DNA of 64,000 nt from Puccinellia tenuiflora (taxonomy: Eukaryota > Streptophyta > Magnoliopsida > Poales > Poaceae). Of this stretch, positions 1-12,439 are shown in pieces (the stretch's first letter is position 1; each line of letters starts with the position of its first letter). The position numbers and the translations under genes were made by a program. The notes under the pieces were generated by a model. It worked only from the letters and a program-made list of their open reading frames with translations, ran no database searches and was not told where the DNA came from. The stretch spans positions 1 to 64,000 of the forward strand of contig QRDG01002506.1 of the NCBI GenBank assembly GCA_012064385.1. Direction: 5' to 3'.

Positions 1-753
1 AAGTTATCAGCAATACGCATATGCATTCATCTTGGGTAATATTGTGCAACATGACTAACTGAACATGTAGAAAGAAGTTGACAGTCCAAAAGCAGCATGA
101 CTTGCACACACTCCAGGTGATAAAGGTCTATAAGATATTACATGAACACGTGAAGCCACATTCTCGCTCACTTGCATTTAACTGTACTTCTTGTTTCAGC
201 CGAGAAGGCATTCACCTCCTATTAGACATTCATGCTCCCTGTTTAGAGTAGAAAATGGTGCATGTAAAGTCCTGAAAAGAAATACTAAGAAAACAGATAA
301 GAACAACCTTTGCTTGCCTAGTGTTTACATGTTTCCTTTATCTTTATATGAAAGGTGCATTTTATCCACCACTTTGCAAACAACCAACATTTTTCAATCA
401 CCGTGTAGTTTATTAGTATAGAACTGAAAAGAAGAACAATATCCCTTCCATGCTTTACTCACAAAGATGCAAACTACGACAAACGAAAAACATACCTACA
501 ACATTCAAAATTGATGGACATAAGGGCACGCATTCCTGCAAACAATGTTCAGATATCACTGAAACCATCAGACCAGATTTTTCTCTCTCTATTTTTAAGG
601 AAAAAAAATAACTACCAACCAGACAACTCTTTTCATTCACCAATGGAAGCAATTTTTAAGCAAAAATAACTACAAACCAGACAACTCTTTTCATTCACCA
701 ATGGAAAGCAACAAGTGTGTTGGGACAACCCATATTTTTGGGGAGCTAACTTA
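1..753. other. intergenic DNA, no supported gene
   Basis: AT-rich sequence with only short chance frames. A 58-bp tandem duplication covers about 608-723: the block beginning ATAACTAC at 608 is repeated from 666 with one or two substitutions and small indels. A TTTCAG followed by an open stretch near 190-420 could be a splice acceptor, but nothing confirms an exon. The Helitron starts at 754. Confidence 0.5.
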
Positions 754-2210
754 TCTATCTATTATATACTAAAAGCACAATACGGAGGTCTAAAATAGAG
801 AACACCACGTAAACCACATCATCTGAATTATTTTCGGCTTTTAGATTTGAAATTTATGGTCAGGATTTAGCAACCGATTGCGTAACTTTATTGTGGAGTC
901 CGTGTCCATGCGTGTCAACTGGGACTTACGTTTACGTGTCAAAGAAAGAAGAAAAAAACGTGTGTTTCAGCTATTCACTGCCAGGATTTAGTGGAAGATT
1001 TATTATACATGCGTAACAATTTTGTCTCACTTGCATATCTGATCGTACGGTAGACGGGTATTTAATCTGACTTTGGACTTTTTATCGGACGTGGAAACAT
1101 AGAAAGCAAGCACGCATGGGCGCGTACCTGACTTTGGAACTCAGGAGTTTTATCGGATGCGGAAACATAAACACAGAAAGCAGGCTGGGCGTACCATACA
1201 TGATACATGTATGATTCAAAGTATCGTGCCAAGTTGTGTCTCTATAGTACCTTAGCTGGGTCACGTTGAAAAGATAATAGAGCGAGGAAACTACTTCTCG
1301 AGCTATAACTAGAACGTGATGGTACAACGTCAAACAAAAATGAAAACTATTTCTCTACCTAGAACGTTGTCTTAATGGTACATGAGGGGTTAAATAACCA
1401 CATATTTTCATGGCGATGAGAATATCTCTCCACAAAAAAATATTAAGTCTAAATGAGACACAACCACCCAACTAACCATCCTATCACATGTTGGTTCACA
1501 AGATAACAACGTTTCTAATTTGAGTGCAAAAAATAAAAGGAGATATAAATATTTCAAAATTCCATATAGCTACAGGAATTGATCGCCGTAGTAGGATCGG
1601 TCTTTTTTCTTCTTAGTTTTGCTTTTTCTTGGCTGTGTGCATCCGTGATGTTTTAGAACATTACGTTGTTGCAGAGGCTGGGTGTGAATTGATATCTTCG
1701 TGATATTAATATATTCCCTTTATCAAAAAATTTGTTCGAACATTTTACACATGGATGTACGTCTTACTGTTGTGATAGTAAAACTTGAAACATGATACAA
1801 TTTGTATATATATGCAAGCAAAATTATACATACATCCCCATAATTTCAGAGATAGGACGAGGCATGTTGGATTGTTCTCGGTATCCTTCGCATACACACA
1901 TCATTGTAATAATATTTTTATTCAAAGTACCTAAAAGACGTAAATCTTAATTCTTAGGAATTTATGTAGAGATTTTTTTGTAAGATAGACATCTTTGGAA
2001 TATTTTGTATGTCTTTCTCTGACGTCACAAAATCAACATAAAAGGATTCCACTGCACAACAAAATTGATGACTGATTCATAGTATTGAACTATGTTGTCC
2101 AAGCTCGTAGTCATGCGTCATGATACACAAATAAATGTGACCTCGATAACATAGAGCTATTCAAACAAAGAAAGATATAACAATAGATGATTCTCTACCA
2201 AACTTAGTGT

Positions 2211-4160
2211 CATACTTGCCTAGCAATGACTAACGATGTATAAACATGTAACGGATAGACCCAAAAGGAAATGTATCCTTTAGCAGCATACTAATATACC
2301 AAATAATCTCTAAAGTTTCAACGTCAAGAAGACAACGTTCATGTTTCTAAAACATAGACAATGTTGACATGTCCTAAGAAAATGAGAGGAAAAAAATAAA
2401 ACAAGCTAATTCTCACTATTCTATTTGGCCTAAATATTAAGGAGGATCGACCATTTTCTTTTTCGTCCATCGGTTTCTATGAAAATTAACTAACATCGAT
2501 CGAGTACTGATCCAAACCTTTGTAAGAACTATAGGTATTATTTACTGATTTAATAAAACTTACAAACAACACATATAGGTCTTTTGATAGATGGCATAAT
2601 GATCATCATCCACAAATTTAAGATGGTCAAATATGTTACCTGCATACGTGATATATTGGTTATCATAATATTTGCGATAGTTTTAGCAAATCTTCGTTTC
2701 TTATCACATAAGGGAAAATAATGCGATACATTCATACTTCACTAACTTTGGCTAACAATACGTGAATATGTTACCCTCTATGTTCCTTAGTCTTTATAAG
2801 GTGTATTGGGTTTCTAAAAAGTCAAATTTGACTATCTTTGGCCAAGAATTTTTATAATATTATTAGCATTTACAATATCAAGTAATTATCAATGGTTTCA
2901 TTGAAATAATTTTTATATATTACTTTCTTGGTATTTTAGATTTCATAGTTTTTCATAAAAAATCTTGGTCAAAAGTTGTCAAGTTTGACTTTTTCATAAA
3001 TCTAATACACCTTATAACAAGGAACAGATGGAGTAACAAATACGCTTAAAATAAAATAAAAATTAGCCGCATATCATTATACCAATCTTCAAAGTTTCAG
3101 CTTGACATTCATGTTTCTACAACATAGAATACTTTTACATGGAGTAAGTAAATGAAAGGTTCTCGCAATTTAATGTTTCCAACTATTAAGGAGAAGACAC
3201 ACCATTTTCCTTTCAGTTCATTGATGTTTTTTGAATATGGTATGAAAATTATAGTTGAATTTAATGTTCTACGAGCACTTACAAAAAAGAATAAATAATG
3301 AGTGTTTTGACTGGTGACATAATAGTCACCCGCGCACAAATTTAAGAGTGTCAAAGATGTTATTCGCATATGTGATATTTGTTTATCATACAACTTTCTA
3401 TTGATGTAAAGCAGTTTTGTTTCTTATCTCATAACAGGAAATAATGTGATATACACAAAATGATGTTTTATTTATCGAACACCTTTAACCACTGATTTAC
3501 TATAACTGACAAAATCACAGATGGATTTTTTGATAGCTGACATAATGATCATGCACACAAATGGGAGATGTTCAATATTGTCACTCGCAGTACTGTAATA
3601 TTATGTTTGCATTCTCCATAGTTCAGAGTAGCTTCGTTTCTTATCATATACAGGAAAATAATGTGATAGAGTCAGACCTCTTAACTTTGGCTAATGATGT
3701 GTTTATCAATATGTTAACACATACACTAAAAAGAAAAATATTTTTTGCCACATATTAAATATATCAAAAACGTCAAAGTTTGACCACAGGAAGACAATTA
3801 TGTTTCTAAAATGTAGCACATTTTAGCATAGAGTGAGTTAATGTGAGGAAGAAACATCAGATCAAGATATGTCTCACAAAATGTGGCCTAACTATTTATC
3901 AAGGATAGACCGTTTATCTTTTAGTTCATTTTTACAAAGTTAACTAACCTCACGTACTAATCAAACATCATATAACCTCAATTATATTACTGTTCTACTA
4001 TCACTTACAAAAATAAAACAAATGGGTGTTTTCGACATATGACATAATAATTATTCGGGCACAAATTTAAGAGTGCCAAAAATCTTACTCATATACGGGA
4101 TATTTCGTTTAAAAGTTGTGATAGTTGTAGAACATTTTTTATCGTTATTACATAATGGGA
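2211..4160. repeat. degenerate tandem repeats inside the Helitron
   Basis: The same landmarks recur in order. CATGTTTCTA.AACATAG occurs near 2340, 3110 and 3800. A GACATAATGATCAT-like block occurs near 2586, 3307, 3531 and 4035. ACTTTGGCTAA occurs near 2745 and 3680. The period is about 500-700 bp once the nested MITE is removed. Copies are strongly diverged, so the repeat is older than the MITE insertion. Confidence 0.7.
2774..3033. mobile_element. Stowaway-like MITE (about 260 bp)
   Basis: The left end, CCCTCTATGTTCC, pairs with the right end read in reverse, CTCCATCTGTTCC. The inverted match continues inward through TTATAAGGTGTATT and AAAAGTCAAA.TTGAC, so the terminal repeats exceed 50 bp. 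TA dinucleotides flank it (2772-2773 and 3034-3035), as expected for Stowaway/Tc1-mariner MITEs. It has no coding capacity. It sits in the second copy of the Helitron tandem repeat. Confidence 0.85.
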
Positions 4161-4223
4161 AATGATGTGGGATCCAAAAAATAATGTTTTATTTATTGAA
4201 CAGTTTCAACCCACTAAGTTGAT

Positions 4224-4254
4224 GCCCTCGCATTTGCGAGGGCCACCGTGCTAG
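4224..4254 (+). other. Helitron 3' hairpin and CTAG terminus
   Basis: An 8-bp perfect stem with a 4-base loop (4224-4243), a 7-base spacer CACCGTG, then CTAG. In Helitrons this structure acts as the rolling-circle termination signal. Confidence 0.85.
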
Positions 4255-4505
4255 TTTATTGAATAATACTATAGGATTTGACTAACATTCATCTACTATC
4301 TTGTTCAGCGAGAATAAAATTCCTTCTTCTTAGCAGGCTGCTCACTATTAACAACTACAGGAGTTGAATTGAGTACAGTTTTCAACCATTCTACCCTCAG
4401 AGTCTACTGACAAAAGCTCGATCGTCATCTTCTTGTCAAGCAGTGCATAGTGAGGCCAACAACAGGCTGAAAGGCTTTCACATGATTATACCAACTCATC
4501 AGCAT

Positions 4506-4754
4506 ATGGAGGTCGAGCTGGAAGCTGTGATGAAGGAATTACTTGGCAAAACTTTCCTCATTGGCAACACAATATCTGACGACAGGAGACTATTAAAGTA
4601 AATTAAGAGGCTGACCCTTTCAGATGGTTGCCGAGCAAACACTAGGCTTAGAAGCATCCTTCAAAACAACACTGGTATTTCCTCCACCAGGGCTCTGCGG
4701 CAAAAAAATGATGACTCGACTCACTCATCCGTCATTTCGTCAGTCACCCAGGAA
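4506..4754 (+). pseudogene. exon-like remnant with a splice-donor-like end
   Basis: An 83-codon frame from ATG at 4506 is broken by one in-frame TAA (4599-4601) and runs to a good donor site, GAA|GTAAGT (4755-4760). The residues after the stop (KRLTLSDGCRANTRLRSIL) look protein-like and codon use is not random. A second open stretch follows an AG acceptor near 4869 and includes LLQCASCGNN. I recognise no family. It may be a decayed host exon pair. Chance cannot be excluded. Confidence 0.3.
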
Positions 4755-6128
4755 GTAAGTACATCGATATCCTCATTCCTGATAAAAAAGATGTTTAAAT
4801 TTCAGAAGAAACAGAAAATATTCTTTACTGCAAATGAACAAATGATTTGGCAGTAATATGCAGTTGCAGTGCTGAATAATCTAATGGATACAGAAGCAAA
4901 GATGGGAATTAGTATGGTTGGCCTTCTTCAGTGTGCTAGCTGTGGCAACAATCGAAAAAACCTGGAAATACAACACATTTACGAATGTAGTCTAGATTAA
5001 CTGCATCATACTGCAAGCTTCGGACAACCTCTAGCCACTCTTATATTGGAGAGTTCACATGTATATTGTCCTTACATAATTCCTTCCATAAGAAGGAAAT
5101 ACAAGGTAAGGCTACTGAAGGACAAGCAGTACAGCCGCTTATTCTTGTTCTCTAATTTTCAGTCCTGAGATACTACTAGTCACCTGCGAGACAGCTACTT
5201 GAATTATTTCATTTGTACGAGCTTTGTGCCATCTGTTGGCACCTGAATATGCTTTATCTTTTTTCTGAATCCTATTCTCGTCTAACACAGGACTGATGTT
5301 TGCCCTTTTTTGCAAACAAGATTGTTATTCAACTTGATTAGTAGCTTTTATTAAGAATAGATACCATCGAGCATATGTGGAAATACAAAGCAAGCAAGAA
5401 AACATCAGTAAGCTATGCCCGGCCGGCAGCGTCCACATTGTTCATGCATTCAAGCAATAGAAGTTTTTCCACGGTAGAGCAGATAAGAAAACAAGCAACT
5501 GTATCTATAGTACATTAGTACTTAGTAATTCAGGGAATAAGGAAAACAAAATTCTTATTGTTCTGTGAAGATAGTGCATTACCTTAGCCTGAGATAAGTC
5601 ATCCTGTCACATTCCTTGCCCATGATGGAGAACCAATCTCTTTCCGTTGCAGGAGAGGTCGATTTTACTGTCACCATTATGTAGTTGGTCATCATCGAGG
5701 TTGGAAGTAATACATAAACAAATGAAGATATGCAAGTAAAATTTACAATAATGAACTTAATGCAGAATTAGACTTGTCCAGTTAATTGCTTACTGAGGTG
5801 AGCAAGAAATCACGCTGCAGCAAATAATCCTCACTATGAACCGGTATTGAATGCAATTTCAAAGAATTGAAATTTGCTGAGGAAAGTTGATAGTCATTTT
5901 CCCCATTACCAAGACCAGAAAAAATAATGTTAGTTGATGTTTGTAGGGACAGCTGAAGCAAGGCCACCAAGTTTTACGAGGTGGGGACATAGTGGAAAAT
6001 TCCAGAAAAAAACAACATGACTGAAGCAAAATAAGCGTTTGGCAACAAACAAGAGAGAGCAAAGCTAACATTGATTTCGACATGAAGATTTTGTGCCAGA
6101 AAGGACAAAGCACAAAACTAGAAAGAAT
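4755..6128. other. intron-like or 3'-flanking DNA, no supported gene
   Basis: After the exon-like remnant the sequence is AT-rich with no long frame in coding style. It lies beyond the 3' end of the minus-strand NLR pseudogene and may hold its 3' UTR or late introns. Minus-strand open stretches at 5782-6113 overlap in conflicting frames and look like chance. Confidence 0.4.
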
Positions 6129-6398
6129 TTACTGATAAGTTGTGAATAAGTCAAGAATAGCAAGTCGATATGAAAGTGGACCAGTGGATGTACCTATTGC
6201 GACTCGACGGATGTGTGAAACCTTGTTGAATTTAGAGTTTCTATTTTCTCTGAGCTCGTTCAACAGTTCTAAATGGCATTCCTTAATACGAGCCTTTCCA
6301 GCGAGGAGAGTTCCCGCAAGATCAGTGGGAGAGATTTTAAGGACTTGGCCCGAGATATCCTTAGGCATCGGAGGAATTGGCAGTTCTGTAATAACCAT
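6129..6398 (-). pseudogene. possible 3' exon of the NLR locus, unknown product
   Basis: An 89-codon minus-strand frame follows directly after the LRR segment, and a TTATTACAG acceptor-like site lies near its start. It includes the stretches PPMPKDISGQVLKI and LAGKARIKECHLELLNEL. The composition looks protein-like, but I recognise no domain. It may be a C-terminal exon of the NLR gene or part of an unrelated gene. The complementary strand also has an open frame, which lowers confidence. Confidence 0.3.
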
Positions 6399-6420
6399 CG
6401 CTCAGGTAAGCTTTCCATCT

Positions 6421-7721
6421 CTAACCCTTCTGTAATGTGCAACTCTGTGGTGCGGCGGAGTCTGTTGAGTGGTTCGACAAGCAGCAGGGATGGTAGATCG
6501 ACCTTAGTTTGTATATCTGCACCAGATGATTTTCCTTGCCACCAGATGACGCATGTGGAGTCAGGGAGGACCCAACCTCCACAAGTTTACTGCAGCCGCT
6601 GATGCTTAAGTAATGAAGGGATGGAAGGGAGCCGAGACCTCCCAAGGACAAGAGATTCTCGCATCTATATATCACCATATGCCGTAGCAATTTGAAACCC
6701 ATTAACACGTCTGCTGAGGGGAGGGATACAAGGCTAGAGCAGTCAAATAGCTTGAGCTTGTTGAGATAAGTGAGCTCTCCTTGGATAGTTCCCATCATGC
6801 TATACTTTGGACAGCGGCTGATATCGAGTTCTGTAAGTCTATTCATTCCTTCAAATGCTATGGACCCAGACTCCCAGATTGATACAGTATGTGATCCTTA
6901 AGTACCGGAGAGCTCCCATGTACATCTGCTACAAAAGACTCCCTTCCAGTGAAGTTAAAGAATCACAATGCTGGATATCAATCTTCATCAAGTGTGATGG
7001 CTTAGTCTCACTGCTCTCACTGTCAATCATAGGAAGCTTGGTCAGTCCAACCTCTGATATACTCAGGAATACCAAGCTGTGAGGTAGAACAGGTAGTTCA
7101 CTTAATTTTTGACACCCACACACTTCTAGAGTTTCAAGCCTTGGAGGTAGGAAGAACTCCATGGAGGTACTACTGGACAAATGACCAATCTGTTTTAGCT
7201 TAAGAAGTCTGTTCAACTTAATATGTTTGAGCCATACTAGCTTTCGAAGAGAGGGAAGATGTCCCCAGTTAAAGCAAGAATCCAACTTAAGTGACACCAG
7301 GTTTTTGATAGAGAGGTCCTTAATCCAAAATGGAAGCTTGGCGCCCTTGCAACCTGAAATTTCCAATTCTCTAACATTACAATGTGGCTGAAGGTGGTTA
7401 AGAACTAACTCATCAGCCTTGTTTCGTTCCCCAGACCAATTGTCAGACACATACCAACTGAGAGACAACGAACTGAGAGAAATAATTTCAGTCAACTTGG
7501 CATCCTTAGCTTCTTCAGGATTCTTGACTTTCTCAAGCCCACATACTTGTAGCGTGCGGAGAGTTCTTAAGCTCTTGAGTGCACTTAATTTGTTTCCTAT
7601 GCTTTCTTCTACCCGGTAGTTATGCAACTCCTGAAGATGAGTGAGTCTGGCAACAGGAAATTCAAGAAAGGTCCCACAATATTGCCATTCAAAGTTCCTG
7701 AAATATCTCAAGCGATCAAGG
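6421..7721 (-). pseudogene. NLR pseudogene, 3' part: leucine-rich repeats
   Basis: The minus strand encodes typical NLR leucine-rich repeats, for example LRTLQVCGLEKVKN, LVSLKLDSCFNWGHLPSL, LVFLSISEVGLTKLP and, further on, LTELDISRCPKYS and LHYLSISGCSKLVEVG. The segment is cut from the NB-ARC part by the copia element. Across the element the LRR frame is continuous once one CAAGG copy is ignored. Two further lesions are visible. One is a TAG near 6927-6929 after the SLEGSLL residues, probably from CAG. The other is a +1 base in the run about 6860-6872, needed to reach the frame starting at 6846. In NLR proteins this domain mediates effector recognition and autoinhibition. Confidence 0.8.
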
Positions 7722-7938
7722 TGTTGGGTTTAAGCACGACGGCAAGTCGTGTTGTGCAAGGATTCCTCCCTAGTCCTATATATATACATGTAATACCCCC
7801 TGTAAACCCTAGTTCGAAAAAGCAATAAGAAACCAAACGTCCGACACGGACGTGTAGCAATCCAATCTGTGCCGCGTGCGTGTGTTGTGTTCGTGTTCCT
7901 CTTGATATTCTCGTGCAGGTGTAGATCGAGGGCCATCA
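7722..7938 (+). repeat. 5' LTR of the copia element
   Basis: 217 bp, begins TGTTGGGTTTAAGC and ends CCATCA. It differs from the 3' LTR at three positions (GGATTC/GGACTC, TTCGAA/TTCAAA, AGGGCC/AGGACC). It contains TATATATATACATG, which may serve as its TATA region. Confidence 0.95.
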
Positions 7939-7940
7939 GT

Positions 7941-7951
7941 TGGTATCAGAG
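7941..7951 (+). other. copia primer-binding site, tRNA-iMet type
   Basis: TGGTATCAGAG starts two bases after the LTR. It matches the primer site complementary to the 3' end of initiator methionine tRNA, common in plant copia elements. Confidence 0.85.
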
Positions 7952-7996
7952 GCCTCGGTAGATCGTCTGTGATCTTTGGAAAGCAAGCACGAGATC

Positions 7997-10900
7997 ATGG
8001 CGTTGGTGAAGCGCGAGCACGGAGGGGAACTCGGCGCAGTGGTGGCTGCAGCGTCAAGAGAATTGACGACGGTGGGGGCGGCGCTATACCCCCGCCTGGA
8101 TCGCGAGGACTACGCACTTTGGGCGATGAACATGGAGGTAGCCATGGAGGCGCAGGAGAACTGGGAAGCAGTAGATCCCGGCGGCGATGAGTATCGAAAG
8201 GGAGGGGCAAAGTGCACAATGGATCGGCAAGCGCTGACCGCCCTCTACTCCGTGGTACTGAAGGATGTTCTGCAGCACCTCGTCGGAAAGAAATCGGCGA
8301 AGGAGGCATGGGCAGCGATCAAACTTCTGCATGAAGGACATGATCGTGTGAAGGAGGCGATGCTCCAAACCCTAATGAAAGGCTATGAGAATCTGAGTAT
8401 GGGAGCGGATGAATCTCCAGATCAATTCGCATCCAGTGTGGTCACAATGGTGAACTCAATCCGCAGCTATGGAGAGAAGTTGGAGGATCTGTCTGTGGTG
8501 AGGCGTTTTTTTGCGTGCAGCGGATAAACGCTATATACATATCGTCACATCAATTGAGCAATGCATCGACCTAAAAACCCTAACGGTTGAAGATCTGGTG
8601 GGTCGATTCAAGGCTTATGATGCAAGAGTTCGCATGGATAGTGGAAAATCTGAGGACAACGAGCAATTGATGCTTACGAGGCAGCAATGGGAAGCCTTGT
8701 CGAAAGAACAGCGGGGTGGATCCAGCAAAACCCTCGGGAGGCGACGGAAAGAAGCAATGGAAACCTAAGTCATCCAAGAAAGGCAATGACGGACAAGATG
8801 GAGGCGAGGCACAGCCAAAGAGAAAATTTGATATCAAGAAGGTGCGGTGCCATAATTGTGGCATATTTGGACATTTTAAATCTGATTGTCGCAAGCCAAT
8901 ACAAGAGAAGGCCTACGTTGCACAAAAGGATGATGAACCAGCTGATCTGATGATGCTAGAAGTGTGTGAACTGCAAGAGGAGGGAGAGTCACCTCCTAGG
9001 GCGCAAATTGCTGAAACAGTCACTCTTGTTGAAGAGAAAGTGTACCTCCATGACAGGAAGAGGGGGCAGGCCGGCAGCAGCATTTGGTACTTGGATACTG
9101 GCGCCAGTAATCATATGACCGGGGATAAAGCGCAGTTTGTCGAGCTATACACCACGGTAGGAGGAACAGTATGCTTCGGAGATGGCACGATAGTGGAGAT
9201 TGCAGGGCGAGGTACTGTCTTGTTTGTTTCAAACCGTGGCCATCATAAGGTGTTATCCGATGTGTACTACATACCCAAGCTCAAGAGCAACATCATTAGT
9301 CTTGGTCAGCTTGAAGAGCGTGGGTGCAAGATGTGCTAGAAGATGGATATCTGTGGGGGTACGATAGGCGGAGGAACTTGCTAATGAAAGTAAAGAGGTC
9401 GAGAATCAGGATGTATATTCTTGACATTGATCGTGCAGACCCAATTTGTCTCATGGCTAGCATGCAGGAAGTGGCGTGGAGGTGGCATGCTCGTTACGGG
9501 CACTTAAACTTTCATGCGTTACGCCAACTTGGGCAGAAGGACATGGTGAGAGGACTACCAAGTTTAGATCATGCACAACAGGTGTGCGACGGGTGTCTCA
9601 TCGGAAAGCAAAGAAGAGCACCGTTTCCTCGAGAAGCCATATTTAGAGCAAATAAAGTGTTAGAACTCGTACACGGTGATCTGTGTGGACCAATCACACC
9701 CGCGACTCCAGCAGGAAACAAGTACTTTCTACTAGTTGTTGATGATTTCAGCAGGTACATGTGGATCGTATTGATTAAAACCAAGGATCAAGCTCTTGAT
9801 GCATTCAAGAAAATTAAAATTGCAGCGGAGGTTGAAGCAGAAGCAAAGCTGAAAGCGTTCCGTACGGATCGGGGGGGGTGAATTTACTTCGGACGAGTTC
9901 AATTCATATTGTGAAACACATGGCATTAAGCGGTACTTGACTGCTCCATACTCTCCACAGCAAAACGGAGTGGTGGAACATAGGAATCAAACCGTTGTTG
10001 CTATGGCGCAGAGCATGATAAAAAGCAAAGGAGTTCCTGGAAGATTTTGGGGAGAAGCTGTGGTGACGGCAGTCTATCTTCTCAATAGGGCGCCTACAAA
10101 GAGTGTTGAAGGCATGACACCGTACGAAGCATGGTGCGGTCACAAGCCCAATGTTGCTCATCTTCGCACGTTTGGCTGCATAGCACACGTAAAACCGGTG
10201 GGAGGACATGTTGGTAAGCTTGCCGACCGCAGTACACCGATGATCATGATTGGTTATGAGTCTGGTTCGAAAGCCTACCGTGCGTACAATCCCACTACCA
10301 AGCGGGTATGCGTGACGCGCGACGTGGTCTTCGAGGAGGACAGATCATGGAACTGGGATGCAGCGGAGTCCAACCAGCCAAAAACTAATGAAAATTTTCA
10401 TGTTACTTATAGCTATGTTGAGCAGGGTGAACGTGGAGATGATCATGGTGAATCAGGAACACCAACGGCGCGTGGTGGTGACGGCGACGGGTCATGTGGC
10501 GGCGAGGAATCCTCCTTCAAGTCGCCAAGGACGCCTGCTGCTGGGAACATTACCACGGTAGGAAACAACGAAGTTACTGTCACGATAGCATCCCCAGTCG
10601 CAGCAGAGAAATTGCCAGAAAACGCTGCCGCGGCAGCAGAAGTAGCTGATTCGGCAGAAAACTCTGCCGATGCAGGAAATCAGTCCGGGAGCGCAGCCAC
10701 GGCAGAGAATGTCCCGGATATGCCAAGGACGGAGGTACCAGCAGCTCCTCCGACGAGAACACGACCGCCTACGCCTGAGAAGCTACGGCCGGTGTTGGAG
10801 TTATATCCAGAAGAGGCTCTACGCACGATAAACCCTGTCCGAGCACCAAAGAAAGGAGGAGGAGGGAGAGGTCACTGTCTTCTAACAGAAAATGAAGAAC

Positions 10901-12431
10901 CGACCAGATTTGAAGAAGCCAATATGGTAGCATGTTGGCGTCGTGCGATGGATGAAGAGTTGGGATCAATTCGTGACAATGAGACATGGAGTCTTGTTGA
11001 TCTTCCCAACGGGCAAAAGGCAATTGGACTCAAGTGGGTATATAAGCTGAAGAAAGATGCCGAGGGAAAGGTGATCAAGCATAAAGCAAGGTTAGTTGCA
11101 AAGGGCTATGTACAAGAGCAAGGAATTGACTTTGAAGAAGTGTTTGCTCCGGTTGCACGTATGGAATCAGTGAGGCTGCTAATTGCACTCGCAGCACAGG
11201 AGGCGTGGAAATTACACCATATGGATGTGAAGACGGCGTTTCTTAATGGCGAGTTAGAGGAGGAGGTCTATGTGAAACAGCCACCTGGTTACATTGAAGA
11301 AGGGGCTGAACACAAGGTGTTGAAGTTGAAAAAGCTTTGTATGACCTAAATCAAGCACCTCGTGCATGGAATATGAAGCTTGATCGCGCGTTGATATCAC
11401 TTGGGTTTGAAAGGTGTCCACTTGAACATGCTATGTACAAGCGAGGAAAAAAGGCAGATCATCTACTAGTTGGTGTCTATGTTGATGATTTGTTAATTAC
11501 AGGTGCTGATGAAGGAGAAGTTGCAAATTTCAAGCTGCAGATGAAAGAATTATTCAAGATGAGTGATTTGGGACTGCTTAGTTATTATCTTGGCATAGAG
11601 GTACAGCAGAAACCGGGTGTTATTACACTGTGTCACAGGAGGCTTATGCAAAGAAAATTCTTGAAAAATGTGGCATCTCAGGTACCTATGGAACCTCGAT
11701 TGAGATTGAGTAAGAGAAGTGATGCACCAGAAGTTGATGCAACCGAATACAAAAGTATAGTTGGGAGTTTGAGATACTTGGTTAACACCAGGCCTGATTT
11801 AGCATATTCGGTTGGTATTGTGAGTCGCTATATGGAGGCACCCACAACTGAGCACATGAGTGCTGTAAAGCATATACTTTGGTACGTGAGAGGAACCACC
11901 AACTTCGGTTGTGTTTATGCAAGGGATGAAGGAGGCAAAGTAAAGCTGTACGGCTACAGCGATAGTGATATGGCAGGAGATATAGATGACCGTAAAAGTA
12001 CTTCGGGTATCGCATATTTCTATGAGAGAAATTTAGTGAGCTGGGCATCACAGAAGCAGAAAGTCGTGGCACAATCATCCTGTGAGGCGGAGTATATTGC
12101 AGCAACTACCGCAGCATGTCAAGGTGTGTGGTTAGCTCGGCTACTTGGTGATCTTACAAACCAAGAGCCAGAAGGAGTGGTGTTGTATGTTGACAACAAG
12201 TCTGCTATCTCTCTATGCAAGAATCCAGTGCATCATGATAGGAGTAAGCATATAGATACAAAGTATCATTATATATGAGAGTGTGTGGAAGAGAAGAGGA
12301 TGGAAGTCAACTACGTATGCACCGATGATCAGCTTGCAGATATTCTGACCAAATCTTTAGGGCGACTAAAATTCTTGGAGATGCGCGAGAGGATAGGCGT
12401 CCAAACTGTGAAGCAGGCACGTCGCGCTTAG
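7997..12431 (+). pseudogene. copia gag-pol polyprotein, frameshifted
   Basis: ATG at 7997 is preferred, being the first ATG after the primer site. Order of domains: gag (7997-8760), CCHC zinc knuckle CHNCGIFGHFKSDC (near 8850), protease WYLDTGASNHMTG (near 9085), GAG-pre-integrase and integrase (9350-10200, with DLCGPI and VVDDFSRYMW), RT (10940-11600, with YVDDLLITG), and RNase H (to about 12270, with SSCEAEYIA). Single-base shifts occur at a T7 run (8505-8511), an AAAA run (near 8728), after TGCAA (near 9330), at a G8 run (near 9871-9878) and at AAAAAGC (near 11327). A TGA (12276-12278) replaces a codon just after KYHYI, and the tail continues in frame to TAG at 12431. Confidence 0.9.
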
Positions 12432-12439
12432 GGGGTGAT

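Larger units (their letters stand above)
754..4254 (+). mobile_element. non-autonomous Helitron (about 3.5 kb)
   Basis: The 5' end reads TCTATCTATTATATACTAAA, with the TC start expected for Helitrons, and is preceded by A. The 3' end is CTAG (4251-4254), followed by T, so the insertion is between A and T with no target duplication. A perfect 8-bp-stem hairpin (GCCCTCGC, loop ATTT, GCGAGGGC; 4224-4243) ends 7 bases before CTAG, the spacing typical of Helitron 3' ends. No Rep/helicase frame is present, so it depends on proteins made elsewhere. The start could instead be the TC at 758. The interior is AT-rich with long degenerate tandem repeats and a nested MITE. Confidence 0.85.

Noticed and set aside
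1082..3758. Short frames in the Helitron interior as genes
   Set aside because: AT-rich, no domain, and they lie in degenerate tandem repeats and a MITE.
8009..8309. Minus-strand frames overlapping the copia gag
   Set aside because: They are complementary to a clear gag frame in GC-rich sequence and show no domain of their own.
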